A DNA stretch of 64,000 nucleotides from Pseudomonas ovata. Its GTDB lineage: Bacteria; Pseudomonadota; Gammaproteobacteria; Pseudomonadales; Pseudomonadaceae. A model generated the notes under the pieces. It searched no databases and had not been told where the DNA came from. It was given only the letters and a program-made list of their open reading frames with translations. Location: positions 1 through 64,000 of the forward strand of contig NZ_QFFU01000030.1 in the NCBI RefSeq assembly GCF_003131185.1, written 5' to 3'. This document shows, piece after piece, positions 1-9,144 of this stretch (position 1 is the first letter of the stretch; every line of letters starts with the position of its first letter). The translations under genes were made by a program, and so were the position numbers.

Positions 1-312
1 TGAAACGCCACAATTTTACGACTGCTAACGCAGCCGGTCGCGGGCAAGCGCGCTCCTACAAGGGGTCAATGTAATATCCAATGCATCAACAAGTTATTTT
101 GTGTTTGATGAGAACCTACTCTGTTTCACTGACAACGCGCCAAAGCGGCACGCTGAAGAATCCCGGTAGGAGCCCGCTTGCCGGCGACCGAGTGCGTAGC
201 GCTCGCAAAATCAGCGAAACGCCACAGATTTATGGCTGTGAGCACATCCAAAATCTGCGAAACGCTGAAAATTTACGACTGCTAACGCAGCCGGTCGCGG
301 GCAAGCGCGCTC
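1..312. repeat. REP/REPIN-rich intergenic region
   Basis: No gene seen. Positions 35-59 carry the right arm of a REP element (core GGTCGCGGGCAAGCGCGC) whose left arm would lie outside the window. Positions about 165-190 and 292-316 are inverted arms of a second, complete REPIN (GTAGGAGC...GACCG against CGGTC...GCTCCTAC). The same family recurs at 15451-15562 and 34886-35033. Confidence 0.8.
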
Positions 313-690
313 CTACAAGGCTTCGGCGTTGAAGACTTCTTTGGCGGCGAACAGGCCATTGAGCGCTGCGGGAAAGCCGGCATACACCGCCATCTGCATG
401 ATCACTTCCACCACCTGCTCACGCGAGCAGCCGACATTCAGGGCGCCGTGGATGTGCACTTTCAGTTGTGGCGTGGCATTGCCCATGGCGGTCAGCGCGG
501 CCACGACCGCCAGTTCACGGGTCTGCAGGTCGAGCCCTGGTCGCGAGTAGATATCGCCAAACGGAAACTCGATCAGCAACCGGGCAAAGTCCGGGGCAAT
601 ATCCTTGAGGCTGTCAATGACACGCTCCCCCGCCAGGCCATCCACTTCCTGCAGTTTTGCCCAACCCCTGATATACCGTTCGTTGTCCAT
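313..690 (-). CDS. Carboxymuconolactone decarboxylase family protein
   Basis: A 125-residue protein of the CMD/AhpD-like all-helical fold, about the length of PcaC-type gamma-carboxymuconolactone decarboxylases. The central stretch with TRELAVVAALTAMG, then HIHGALNVGCSREQVVEVI and QMAVYAGFPAALNG, is the classic CMD pattern. It has no CxxC, so it is not an AhpD-type peroxidase partner. The ATG at 690 is chosen because the longer frame upstream has no family sequence. It is divergent from a LysR gene (778), the usual layout for a regulator and its target. Its TAG stop falls inside a REP arm (313-316). The actual substrate is unknown; a PcaC role is possible but not shown. Confidence 0.8.
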   Translation of the reverse strand: MDNERYIRGWAKLQEVDGLAGERVIDSLKDIAPDFARLLIEFPFGDIYSRPGLDLQTRELAVVAALTAMGNATPQLKVHIHGALNVGCSREQVVEVIMQMAVYAGFPAALNGLFAAKEVFNAEAL

Positions 691-777
691 GGTCTGCGCC
701 TCGTAGTGATGGAGAAGGCGACTGTAGGCCCGGTCTCGACGGTTCAGCCAATACCCTTTTAGTGATACCTTTTCGGC

Positions 778-1689
778 ATGAACGAAGCCATCGACCTGCG
801 ACAATTCCGTTATTTTCTGGCGGTGAGCGAAACGCTCAATTTTGGCCGGGCAGCGGCGCGCCTGCACATTTCCCAGCCACCCTTGAGCCGGCAGATCCGT
901 CAGCTGGAAAACCTGTTGGGTGTCGAGCTGTTCCAGCGCACACGTACCGGGGTGACATTGACCGCGGCGGGCGCTGCATTTTTGCCGGAGGTCAGGCGCA
1001 CCCTGGCTCAGGCCGAAAAAGCCATCGCCGCCGCCCAGGCGGCACGCGCCGGCAAGGGCGGACACTTCTGCATTGGCTACACCACCGTGTTTGATCGCAG
1101 CGTGATCCCTGATGTGCTCGAGCCTTTAAGGCAGCGGTTTGCCGACTGCGCGATTGTCACCCAGGGCAAACACTCGATCCGCCTGGTGCGCGAGATCAAT
1201 AACGGCTCGATGGACGTGGCCTTTATCGGGCTGCACACCGAGGCCAAGGGGCTCACGGTCCAGACCCTGCGGCAAGAGCCGCTACGCGTCGCCTTGTCCG
1301 CGCACCATCCACTGGCGCGCAAGCGTACGCTGGGGTTCTTTGATCTTCGCGAGCAAGTGCTGTTTCGCTTCGAACGGCGGCTCAATCCGGGCTTTCATGA
1401 CCACTGCCAGGCGTTCTTCGAGCGTATCGACTTCAAGCCCCGGACACTGTCCGAGCCTGACGATCATCACATTCTGTTGGGCTTGATTGCCGAAGGGCAG
1501 GGGCTGGCGCTGATCCCGGCGTCGCTGACGCAAGTCAGGCGCAAAGGGGTGGTGTTCAGACCGCTCAAGGGGGCGGACGATGGATTGTCGAGCGGTATTG
1601 CGGTGGCGTACAGCCCGCACAATCAATCGCCGGTCCTGGCGCATTTCCTGGCCCTGGTGCAGGCCCAGCGCCCGCCAGATACCCGGTGA
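778..1689 (+). CDS. LysR-family transcriptional regulator
   Basis: A 303-residue LysR regulator. The N-terminal winged helix is clear (residues 7-65, LRQFRYFLAVSETLNF...ISQPPLSRQIRQLE), followed by a periplasmic-binding-protein-like effector domain. The effector region resembles the CatM/BenM branch, which senses aromatic-acid metabolites, but the ligand cannot be assigned. It is divergent from the CMD gene with an 87-bp shared promoter. That promoter contains a direct repeat ATACC(C)TTTT at about 750-774, a candidate operator. The likely target is the adjacent CMD gene plus autoregulation. Confidence 0.85.
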   Translation: MNEAIDLRQFRYFLAVSETLNFGRAAARLHISQPPLSRQIRQLENLLGVELFQRTRTGVTLTAAGAAFLPEVRRTLAQAEKAIAAAQAARAGKGGHFCIGYTTVFDRSVIPDVLEPLRQRFADCAIVTQGKHSIRLVREINNGSMDVAFIGLHTEAKGLTVQTLRQEPLRVALSAHHPLARKRTLGFFDLREQVLFRFERRLNPGFHDHCQAFFERIDFKPRTLSEPDDHHILLGLIAEGQGLALIPASLTQVRRKGVVFRPLKGADDGLSSGIAVAYSPHNQSPVLAHFLALVQAQRPPDTR

Positions 1690-1722
1690 GCGCTGCAAGG
1701 CGCTGCACCGGGTAAACGCGGC

Positions 1723-2424
1723 TTACTTGCCGAGCATCACCGATTGCAAGCGAACCTGAGCCTGCTGCACGGTCTTGGCCTGTTCATTCAGGTTTTGCAG
1801 CAGGGTGTTCAGTTCTGCCTGCACTTTCGGGTCCTTGACGGTCACTACCGGACCGTTGATGTCGATCTGGTCCTTGTGGGCATTGATGTAGTCAGCCACT
1901 TTCAGGCTGCCATCCAGGGTGCCGTTGATTTGCGGCAGCACGTCGAGCAGGGTGTTGGCCGGCACGCTGACGGTCTTGTCATAAGCCTTGTCATACACGC
2001 CTTTCAGGTCATCCGGCTGCTTGAGCTGGGCATGGGCCGTGTCGGCCTTGGCTTGCTGCGCCTTGAGCTGCACGCCCATGTCGTTGAGGCCGGTCTGGAT
2101 CGCCTTGATGTCGTCGCGGCGGGCAATCACATCGGCCACCGAGCGCATCGCACCTTTCTGCACCAGTTCGCCCAAGGGCTTGACCGTGGTGTCCATTGCG
2201 CCGTTGAAGTCGGTAATCACCGCGTAGTGGCGGGTGTAGTCGCCAAACGACTTGGATTCTTCCGGGGTCAGTTGCGGCACGCGCACGCCGGGTTTGTCGA
2301 CGATGCGGGTCTGCAGGAACTGCGTGAACGCTGCGCGCTGTTCGGGTTCGTCGTTGCCGCAGGCGGCAAGGACCAGGGGAAGTGCGAGGGCGAGTAGCCA
2401 TTGGGGGCGGAACGAGACGTTCAT
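1723..2424 (-). CDS. DUF3053 (YiaF-like) lipoprotein
   Basis: A 233-residue predicted lipoprotein. The ATG at 2424 gives a lipoprotein signal peptide (MNVSFRPQWLLALALPLVLAAC) with the lipobox LAAC and Cys at about residue 22. The rest is helical and charged, with no enzyme motif. Overall it resembles DUF3053 proteins such as E. coli YiaF, which are of unknown function. The longer frame upstream of 2424 is non-coding in character. It stands alone, divergent from the chemoreceptor gene at 2758. Confidence 0.75.
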   Translation of the reverse strand: MNVSFRPQWLLALALPLVLAACGNDEPEQRAAFTQFLQTRIVDKPGVRVPQLTPEESKSFGDYTRHYAVITDFNGAMDTTVKPLGELVQKGAMRSVADVIARRDDIKAIQTGLNDMGVQLKAQQAKADTAHAQLKQPDDLKGVYDKAYDKTVSVPANTLLDVLPQINGTLDGSLKVADYINAHKDQIDINGPVVTVKDPKVQAELNTLLQNLNEQAKTVQQAQVRLQSVMLGK

Positions 2425-2757
2425 GTCGGCAGGGTCTCCAGAAATACATGACAAGCCCACGACAGAGACAGCCTCTGCGCGATGCAGACAAAGCGTCGCT
2501 GCTGCGCCGGGCAGCCAGGCAATCGCACTTGCAGGCGATAGGACGTAGCCAGGGCTATAGAGGTTCAATGACGACGGTGCATAAAGGCAGCGCGCAATCG
2601 CGACCGCGTACAAGGCCAAGGATTCATTACCAATAACTATCCCTGCGCCCTGCAATTTTAATTAGGCACTGTTGCCGGCTTCGGTTAACGTCGCCGCCAA
2701 AGCTGATGTCATTTTGATGTCGGGTGGCTTCGGCCCTCGACCCGACGAGTCCCGCCC
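2425..2757. other. Intergenic region, divergent promoters
   Basis: 333 bp between the DUF3053 lipoprotein and the chemoreceptor. It should hold both promoters. I see no gene, repeat or strong hairpin here. Confidence 0.5.
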
Positions 2758-4398
2758 ATGAACAAACCGCTTGCCCTCTCGACCCGCATCGGCCTCGGCT
2801 TTGCGGCCATCGTCTCGTTGTTGGTGTTGATCACTGCCGTCGGCATCCAGCGGGTCGGCTATATCGACAGCACGCTGGCCAACGTCAGCGACAACGCCGC
2901 CATGGTGCAGCGCTACGCCATCAACTTTCGCGGCAGCGTGCACAACCGCGCCATTGCCATCCGTGATGCCGTATTGGTCGATAATCCCCAGGACCTGGCC
3001 CGGCACCTGGCCGAGATCAGCCGCCTGGAAAAAGACTATGCCGATTCGGCTGCGCCCATGGACCGGTTGTTCGGTTCCCGGCAGGTGAGCGCTGAAGAGC
3101 GCACCCTGCTGGCGTCGATCAAGGACATTGAGCAACAGACGTTGGCCTCTTCAAAAACGCTGATCGACCAGCGTCAGGCGGGCGATATTGCCGGTAGCCA
3201 GGCCCTGCTGTTGCAGCGTACCTCAGGGCTGTACAGCGAATGGCTCAAGCGCATCAATGCCTTGATTGACGCCGAAGAGGCCTCGATCAAGGCCCAGCTC
3301 AACGATGTACAGGCCACCGCCAGCGCCTTTCGCGGCCTGATGCTGCTGGCCACCGGCGTGGCCTTGTTGCTGAGTATCCTGTTGGCGATGCAGATCATCC
3401 GTTTCGTCAACTCGACCCTGGGTGCCGAGCCGACCGAGGTGGCCCAGGCCATCGAGCGCCTGGCCGCCGGCGACCTGCAACAGACCCTGACCACGCGCCA
3501 CCCGGCCAGTGTGATGGGCGTACTCAAGGCCGCGCTGGGGCAACTGTCGGACACCATCACCCAAGTGCGGATGGCCGCCCAGGAAGTCAGTCAGGCCTCC
3601 ACGCGCCTGACCGCCACCTCGGCGCTCAATAACGAGCACATTGGTCGCCAGAGCCGCGAGGCCGAGCAAGTGGCCACGGCCATCGCGCAAATGGCCTCCA
3701 CCGTCAACGAAGTGTCCGGCTACGCCCTGAAGGCCGCCGATGCCACGCAACTGGCCGACACCGAAGTGGCCAGCGGCAATCGCATGGTGGTCGAGACCTC
3801 GCAGTCGATCGAAACCCTGGCGCTCACCCTGACCCAGACCACGGCCACCGTCGAGCAGGTGTCACGCGACAGCGAGCAGATCGGCACGGTGATTGATGTC
3901 ATCAATTCGATTGCGGCGCAAACCAACCTGTTGGCGCTCAACGCCGCCATCGAGGCTGCCCGCGCCGGCGAACACGGTCGCGGTTTTGCCGTGGTGGCCG
4001 ATGAGGTGCGCTCGCTGGCCAATCGCACCCAGCAGTCGACCCAGGAAATCCGCGACATGATCGGCACCCTGCAAAGCGGCACCGAAGCCGCCGCGCAGAC
4101 CATGCGCGACAGCTGCGAGCGGGCCGCCCACACGGTGACCCAGACCCGTAAGGCCCAGGCCTCGCTGGACAAGGTGCGCCACGAAGTCGGCGCCATCAAC
4201 GACATGAATGCCCAGATTGCCAGCGCCTCGGTGCAACAAAGCAGCGTCGCCGATGATGTGGCCAGGAACATCGGCCGCATCCATGAACTGACTGTGCACA
4301 CCGCCACCGGCTCGTCACAGGTGGCGGCGGCCAGCGACGAACTGGCGCAACTGGCCAGCCGCCTGAGCGACAAGGTGTCGATGTTCAAGGTCCGGTGA
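2758..4398 (+). CDS. Methyl-accepting chemotaxis protein
   Basis: A 546-residue inner-membrane chemoreceptor. TM1 lies at about residues 10-31 and TM2 at about 188-212. They flank a roughly 155-residue periplasmic region with four-helix-bundle character. A HAMP segment follows (about 213-265), then the cytoplasmic signalling hairpin, whose tip is recognisable at LLALNAAIEAARAGEHGRGF and FAVVADEVRSLANRT. There is no C-terminal CheR/CheB-docking pentapeptide. It would signal through CheW/CheA to the flagellar motor. The ligand is not predictable from sequence. It is monocistronic. Confidence 0.93.
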   Translation: MNKPLALSTRIGLGFAAIVSLLVLITAVGIQRVGYIDSTLANVSDNAAMVQRYAINFRGSVHNRAIAIRDAVLVDNPQDLARHLAEISRLEKDYADSAAPMDRLFGSRQVSAEERTLLASIKDIEQQTLASSKTLIDQRQAGDIAGSQALLLQRTSGLYSEWLKRINALIDAEEASIKAQLNDVQATASAFRGLMLLATGVALLLSILLAMQIIRFVNSTLGAEPTEVAQAIERLAAGDLQQTLTTRHPASVMGVLKAALGQLSDTITQVRMAAQEVSQASTRLTATSALNNEHIGRQSREAEQVATAIAQMASTVNEVSGYALKAADATQLADTEVASGNRMVVETSQSIETLALTLTQTTATVEQVSRDSEQIGTVIDVINSIAAQTNLLALNAAIEAARAGEHGRGFAVVADEVRSLANRTQQSTQEIRDMIGTLQSGTEAAAQTMRDSCERAAHTVTQTRKAQASLDKVRHEVGAINDMNAQIASASVQQSSVADDVARNIGRIHELTVHTATGSSQVAAASDELAQLASRLSDKVSMFKVR

Positions 4399-4523
4399 TG
4401 AAGCGGCCAGGCTGTGCCGGCATTTGAAAGATCCGGCATTGCCCGCTACAGTCGCGCCCCGAACCAAAGTCGCGACCCGATCCGGCCACAGGCGCCGGCT
4501 GAACAAGGTGCAAAGGAGCCCAG

Positions 4524-5216
4524 GTGAACCCGCAGACATTGTCCCAACGCCTGGAATGTGTGGCGTCGCAGGTGCCCGCCGGGGCACGCCTGGCCGACAT
4601 CGGTTCCGACCACGCCTACCTGCCGGTGGCGCTGATGCATCGAGGCTTGATCACCGCAGCCGTGGCCGGCGAACTGGCCCTGACGCCGTTCCAGGCTGCC
4701 CGGCGCACCGTGCGTGATAACGGTCTGGAGCACTGCATCACCGTGCGCCAGGCCAATGGCCTGGCCGCCATCGAAGCGGATGATGCCATCACCGCCATCA
4801 GCCTGTGCGGCATGGGCGGCGAAACCATCCGCGACATCCTCGACAGCGGCAAACCGCGTCTGAATGGCCGTGAATGCCTGGTGCTGCAACCCAACGGCGG
4901 CGAGCCGCCGTTGCGCCAGTGGCTGATGGACAACGGCTACCGGATCACCGCCGAAGCGGTGCTGCGCGAACACCGCTTCGATTACGAAATCATCGTTGCC
5001 GAGCCCACGGGATCGGTGGCCTACAGCGCAGAGGAGCTGTACTTCGGCCCGCTGCTGATGCACGCCCGCAGCCCGGCCTTTGTGCTCAAGTGGCAAACCC
5101 GGTTGCGACAGAAACACAAGGTCCTGGGCACCCTGAAAAACGCACAGGTGGTGCCTGAAGTGCAGTTGCAGACGCTTCAGCGCGAAGTGCAGTGGATCAG
5201 CAAGGTACTGGCGTGA
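4524..5216 (+). CDS. tRNA (adenine(22)-N(1))-methyltransferase TrmK
   Basis: A 230-residue Rossmann-type SAM methyltransferase. Motif I is ADIGSDHAYLP (about residues 22-32) and the catalytic-region motif is CGMGGETI (about 94-101), followed by VLQPNGGE. These match the TrmK/YqfN family, which makes m1A22 in tRNA. The start is a GTG at 4524 with an AAGGAG ribosome-binding site 8 bp upstream. Length agrees with the family. It is convergent with the toxin-antitoxin pair. Confidence 0.88.
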   Translation: MNPQTLSQRLECVASQVPAGARLADIGSDHAYLPVALMHRGLITAAVAGELALTPFQAARRTVRDNGLEHCITVRQANGLAAIEADDAITAISLCGMGGETIRDILDSGKPRLNGRECLVLQPNGGEPPLRQWLMDNGYRITAEAVLREHRFDYEIIVAEPTGSVAYSAEELYFGPLLMHARSPAFVLKWQTRLRQKHKVLGTLKNAQVVPEVQLQTLQREVQWISKVLA

Positions 5217-5239
5217 GCGTAACACTGTTCACTGAAGCA

Positions 5240-5530
5240 CTATTCGATTCGTTTGCGAGCAGCTTCGTAAACGTCTGATCGTTCACGTTTGCCGACAGTG
5301 ATCACAGTAACCACCAACCGGTTGTCCACGACCTGATAGACGAGGCGGTAGCCCACAGAGCGCAGTTTGATTTTGTAGCAATCCTGCAGGCTATGTAGAC
5401 GGTCCGCCTCGACTCGAGGCAGTTCGAGACGTTCTTTAAGCTTCTTGGCTAACTGGATCTGCAGTGCAGGTTCCAGCTTTTTCCATTCTTTGAGTGCCTT
5501 TTCGTTGAACTCAAGGGTGAACCTAGGCAC
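5240..5530 (-). CDS. RelE/ParE-family toxin
   Basis: A 96-residue RelE-type toxin, probably a ribosome-dependent mRNA interferase. Typical features are FNEKALKEWKKLEPALQ near the N-terminus, ELPRVEADRLHSL-YKIKLRSVGYRLVY in the middle and VVTVITVGKRERSDVYE near the end. The start is a GTG at 5530 that overlaps the antitoxin stop by 8 bp, so translation is coupled. Toxin-second order with such overlap is standard for type II systems. Confidence 0.9.
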   Translation of the reverse strand: MPRFTLEFNEKALKEWKKLEPALQIQLAKKLKERLELPRVEADRLHSLQDCYKIKLRSVGYRLVYQVVDNRLVVTVITVGKRERSDVYEAARKRIE

Positions 5531-5795
5531 TGGCGCTGGCCTGCTCGATCAGGTCGTCAATATCGACCGTTACAGTCGGACCGTCTTGGCGCGCACGAAC
5601 CAGTTCTGCCAGTCGCATATCGTCGATCAACTCCAGCATGGCTTCATAGCGTGCGGGGGGTACTGCATAAAATGCAGGCTCGTTACGGTTAAGGATCACC
5701 ACCGTTTGTCCCTGACCTTCGCGCACGGTGCCCATCGGGTCGCGCTTAAGGTCGGTCACCGAGGCGGCTACCTCTGCCAGAATTTGAAATGCCAT
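5523..5795 (-). CDS. Phd/YefM-family antitoxin
   Basis: A 90-residue antitoxin, first gene of the toxin-antitoxin pair. The N-terminal half (MAFQILAEVAASVTDLKRDP...VVILNRNEPAFYAVPPARYE) is the Phd/YefM DNA-binding fold. The C-terminal part (MLELIDDMRLAELV...) should wrap and neutralise the RelE toxin. The start at 5795 has GGAG at a suitable spacing. The pair is expected to repress its own promoter in 5796-5936. Confidence 0.88.
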   Translation of the reverse strand: MAFQILAEVAASVTDLKRDPMGTVREGQGQTVVILNRNEPAFYAVPPARYEAMLELIDDMRLAELVRARQDGPTVTVDIDDLIEQASASA

Positions 5796-5936
5796 TTAGA
5801 AACTCCACTGAGTGTCATTCAGAGTGCTAATCACAAGGCAACAGCATAGGCTCAGCCGATAGCGATATGAAGTTAATTTTCCAACGGGCTAACTCACCCT
5901 GGGCACGTGGCCTGGAAGGGGTGGCCAGTGACTTCT

Positions 5937-7280
5937 TCAAGCCTGACCGACGCGCACCTCCGTTCGCACCGCCACCTTGGGCGTGCCTGGCTTGAGCAGC
6001 AACAACACCGCCGCCGCGAGCACAAACACACCGGCAAACACGCCATACAAGTGCAGTGGTTGCCAGCCGCCATCAAGCAGCAAGCCGGCGACCGTTGGTG
6101 ACACGATCGCGCCGATGCGCCCGATGCCGATGCCCCAGCCCACACCGGTGGCGCGTACCGAGGCGTCGTAGACGATGGGCGACAGCGCATACAGCCCGGC
6201 CACGCAGCCGTTGACGAACAGGCCGATCAGCAAGCCCAGGCCCAGCGCGATCGTCACCGAAGATGCGCCGAGCGTGAACAGCACCAGCAAGCCCGCCGAG
6301 ATGAGCATGAACAGCGACAGCACCCGTGTCAGCGGCCAGCGTGAAGCCAGCGCGCCAATCAGGGCGGCGCCAAAGATGCCGCCCACGCTCAGCAGCACGC
6401 CGCCACTGATGCCTTGCTGTGCTGATAGCCCGGCGGCCACCAGCAGCTTCGGTGTCCAGCTCATCACGAAATAGAACCCGAACATCACCAGGAAGAACAG
6501 CAGCCAGATCAGCAGGGTGGTGCGTCGTGCTGCCGGGCTCAGCAACTGCACCAGGCGGTCGCGGTTTGAAGCCGGTGCCGTATGCACGAGCGGTAATTGA
6601 GCCAGGGTCGGCAGGGCCAGGCGCGAGGCCAGGCGGTTGACTCGTGCCAGCGCATTGGCCGGACGGCGGGCGATCAGAAAATCCAGCGACTCGGGCAGCC
6701 ACAGCAGCACCAGCGGAATCACCGCCAGTGTCACCGCGCCACCAAAGAGAAATACGGAACGCCAGCCGAAGCGGGTCAGCAGCCACACCGATAACAATCC
6801 GCCCAGCGTCGCGCCCAGGGCATAACCGGTCGATTGCAGACTGACTGCCAGCCCGCGCCAGCGCTGGTTGGCGTATTCACTGGCAATCACATTGCTGCTG
6901 GCCAGGATTCCGCCAATACCCAGGCCGGTAAACGCTCGCAACAGCGCCAGTTGCGTGGCCGTCTGGCTGAACGCCGACAGCAGCATGCCAATGCCTGAAA
7001 GGGTGAGGCAGAACAGAATCAAGGGCCGACGTCCGAAGCGGTCTGCCCACGGGGCGATAAACAAAGAGCCGGCGGCCATGCCGAATAGCCCGGCACTCAA
7101 TAGCAAGCCAATCTGGGCGCCGTTCAGGCTCCATTCGGCCGACACCGAAGCCGCCGTGAAAGCCATCACCAGCACATCGAAGCCATCGATCATGTTCAGC
7201 ACGATACAAATCCCGATGGCCAGCCACTGCATGGGCACCATGGGGCGTTGATCCACCATTGCCTTGAGGTCGACATTCAT
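5937..7280 (-). CDS. MFS transporter, aromatic acid:H+ symporter (AAHS) family
   Basis: A 447-residue, twelve-helix MFS protein. The DGFDVLVMAF motif in helix 1 is diagnostic of the AAHS group (PcaK, BenK, MucK, VanK). It is followed by the MFS A-motif region PWADRFGRRPLI and the TM5 stretch around STGYALGATLGG. Length equals PcaK. It likely imports a benzoate-, hydroxybenzoate- or muconate-like acid. About 300 bp upstream lies a palindrome nearly identical to the PcaR recognition sequence (7576-7590), suggesting control by beta-ketoadipate status. The exact substrate is unknown. Confidence 0.88.
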   Translation of the reverse strand: MNVDLKAMVDQRPMVPMQWLAIGICIVLNMIDGFDVLVMAFTAASVSAEWSLNGAQIGLLLSAGLFGMAAGSLFIAPWADRFGRRPLILFCLTLSGIGMLLSAFSQTATQLALLRAFTGLGIGGILASSNVIASEYANQRWRGLAVSLQSTGYALGATLGGLLSVWLLTRFGWRSVFLFGGAVTLAVIPLVLLWLPESLDFLIARRPANALARVNRLASRLALPTLAQLPLVHTAPASNRDRLVQLLSPAARRTTLLIWLLFFLVMFGFYFVMSWTPKLLVAAGLSAQQGISGGVLLSVGGIFGAALIGALASRWPLTRVLSLFMLISAGLLVLFTLGASSVTIALGLGLLIGLFVNGCVAGLYALSPIVYDASVRATGVGWGIGIGRIGAIVSPTVAGLLLDGGWQPLHLYGVFAGVFVLAAAVLLLLKPGTPKVAVRTEVRVGQA

Positions 7281-7667
7281 GGTCGCACCTCGGCGCGGCA
7301 GGGGTTACAGCAATGGCGGGACAGCCATACGGAGGTGGATGCACGCCGCAGCCTGCATCCGATCGAGAAGTCATTCATGACCACACCCTTGTTATTGTTT
7401 TCGACGGTCGGCACTGCATGAAACGCCGCAGTCGTCAGTCAAGCAAGTTGTGGATCCAGTGGCAATCAGCAAGCGTGAAGGAAACAGGCGGGTATAAGCG
7501 CTTTGAAAGCTTGTTTTTGGTAGATTTACTATTAAAAACAAAAGGTTGTTTTTATTTTATGAGGTCTTTTATTTTGTTCGATTATCGAACGTATTAAATT
7601 GTACGCTTTGGCTGGATCCATAAGAGTCTTCATGGACTCAGCCTTAAGTGATTGATGCTATTCAATG
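7281..7667. other. Long AT-rich upstream region of the AAHS transporter
   Basis: 387 bp between two minus-strand genes. 7500-7610 is strikingly AT-rich for this genome and contains the PcaR-like palindrome at 7576-7590. No convincing gene is seen. Confidence 0.6.
7576..7590 (-). promoter_or_regulatory. PcaR/IclR-family operator candidate
   Basis: On the minus strand the sequence reads GTTCGATAATCGAAC, a perfect inverted repeat around one central base. It differs at one base from the 15-mer GTTCGATAATCGCAC that I recall for PcaR of P. putida. It points toward the AAHS transporter (start 7280). The match is by eye. Confidence 0.55.
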
Positions 7668-8042
7668 CTATGTCCTGGGGCACATGCCTTGGGTAACAGC
7701 ATCGAACTCACGATCAAAGCTCTCCCGCTCGGCTGCACTCAGGAATCCTTGCTCTTTTACGAAGCCATCGGTCTGCGCCCGGACATCGTTGACCCGGCCT
7801 AACAATTTGCTGGCTTGTTGTTCAGTCAATCGACGGTCCAGGTGCAAGGCATTGATATCACCCACCAGCGCATCGGCGCGCACGTAAATGTGCGCTTGTC
7901 CGGGGTCGGTCACATGCTCGTCGACCTGGCCTTGCAGCGCGCGTTGCGCGGACAAATTACAACTGGGCAGGTCCAGCGGCGGTCGCGCTGCCAGGGCGCC
8001 CAGGCTCAGGCTGGATAACAGGACAGCGGTCACGAATTTCAT
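7668..8042 (-). CDS. Secreted protein of unknown function
   Basis: A 124-residue protein with a clear signal peptide (MKFVTAVLLSSLSLGALA, cleavage before ARPPLD). The mature part is mostly charged helices with two cysteines (in LPSCNLS and the C-terminal MCPRT) that could form a disulfide. I do not recognise the family. The ATG at 8042 was chosen because it starts the signal peptide. It sits 92 bp downstream of the ACR3-like transporter gene on the same strand. Confidence 0.7.
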   Translation of the reverse strand: MKFVTAVLLSSLSLGALAARPPLDLPSCNLSAQRALQGQVDEHVTDPGQAHIYVRADALVGDINALHLDRRLTEQQASKLLGRVNDVRAQTDGFVKEQGFLSAAERESFDREFDAVTQGMCPRT

Positions 8043-8134
8043 CGGTTCATCCTCAGGGGCGGGCAGGCGGTGCACCTGATCAGACGATGCCGATGGCCGC
8101 CGGTTCAACGGGTGCCGGGCGGCCATGCCTGTTT

Positions 8135-9097
8135 TCAGGAGCGTCGCCATACCCAGGCCGGAATCGCCCGGATATAGACCAGTTCACTCACCAGCTCGAC
8201 CAGCGTCTGGGTGATCACGGCCGCCGCCGCCAACCCGCGAATCTCCTCTGGCAACGCCAGCGCCAGGGGCAAAACCACCAGCGAATTGCGCGTCGAACTG
8301 CTGAACACCACCGACCGGGCCGGCGCGGCTGCCAATCCGAAGACCTTGCTCACCAGGGCACCGACCACCGGCGCCAGCAGCATGAACCCCAGGTAGACCG
8401 GAACGACCGGCCATAACCGGTCAAATGCTTGCACCACAAAAGCGATCTGCGAACCGATCACCACCATCAGTACCGCGGCCATCGCCGGCACCGGCATCCA
8501 CGCCCAGGCCTGGTTCCAGCGCTGCACCCACAAGGCTCGTTTGACCCCGGCCGAGGTCAGCACCGCCAGCACCAGGGGCAGCACGATCAGCACCAGGAAG
8601 GCCTCGACAAACGGCCCGGCCGCGATAACTACCGTATTGCTGGCATCGAGCATCAAGATCAGATACAGGGGCAGCAGCACCAGTTGCAGCAATAACAGGA
8701 CGGGTGTGGCCGCCAGCATCAGCTTCGAGTCGCCCTTGCCGATATGGGTAAACACCACCACGTAGTCGATACAGGGCGTCAGCAGCACCAGCAAGGCCCC
8801 GGCCAGAATCGCCGGATGATCGAGCAGGCCGCGTGTCAGTCCCCAGACCAGCAGCGGAATCACCACGAAATTGGCCATGAGCAAGGCGGCCATGAAGCGC
8901 TTGTTGCTTAAGCTGGCGCGCAGGTCCAGAAACGGAATCTGCAGGAACATGGCGTACATCAAGACCGCAATGGCCGGCGTGACCCAGGCGCTCAGTGCCT
9001 GAGCCGCTACGGGTGCGGTCAACCCGCCCAGCGCAGCGACACCGACCGCCGCGAAGTAAACGGGGATCTGGTTCTGTTCAAGTGTTTCTCTGTTCAC
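8135..9097 (-). CDS. Arsenic resistance protein, ACR3/bile-acid:Na+ symporter superfamily
   Basis: A 320-residue membrane protein with about ten hydrophobic helices. LLTPCIDYVVVFTHIGKGD carries the cysteine-containing helix motif reminiscent of ACR3 arsenite exporters (APC/TPC followed by a polar kink). A second conserved stretch is SSSTRNSLVVLPLALALP. The GTG at 9097 is preferred: AAGGGG lies 6 bp upstream, and the longer frame overlaps a LysR remnant. There are no other ars genes nearby, so export of arsenite is only a family-level suggestion; another anion is possible. Confidence 0.72.
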   Translation of the reverse strand: MNRETLEQNQIPVYFAAVGVAALGGLTAPVAAQALSAWVTPAIAVLMYAMFLQIPFLDLRASLSNKRFMAALLMANFVVIPLLVWGLTRGLLDHPAILAGALLVLLTPCIDYVVVFTHIGKGDSKLMLAATPVLLLLQLVLLPLYLILMLDASNTVVIAAGPFVEAFLVLIVLPLVLAVLTSAGVKRALWVQRWNQAWAWMPVPAMAAVLMVVIGSQIAFVVQAFDRLWPVVPVYLGFMLLAPVVGALVSKVFGLAAAPARSVVFSSSTRNSLVVLPLALALPEEIRGLAAAAVITQTLVELVSELVYIRAIPAWVWRRS

Positions 9098-9144
9098 GCA
9101 ATGCCCCTTACACCCTGAGTTCAGTTGTCGAGGCGCTAGGGTAA

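Noticed and set aside
8135..9097. Full arsenic resistance operon
   Set aside because: No ArsR, ArsC or ArsH gene nearby; only the transporter resembles ACR3.
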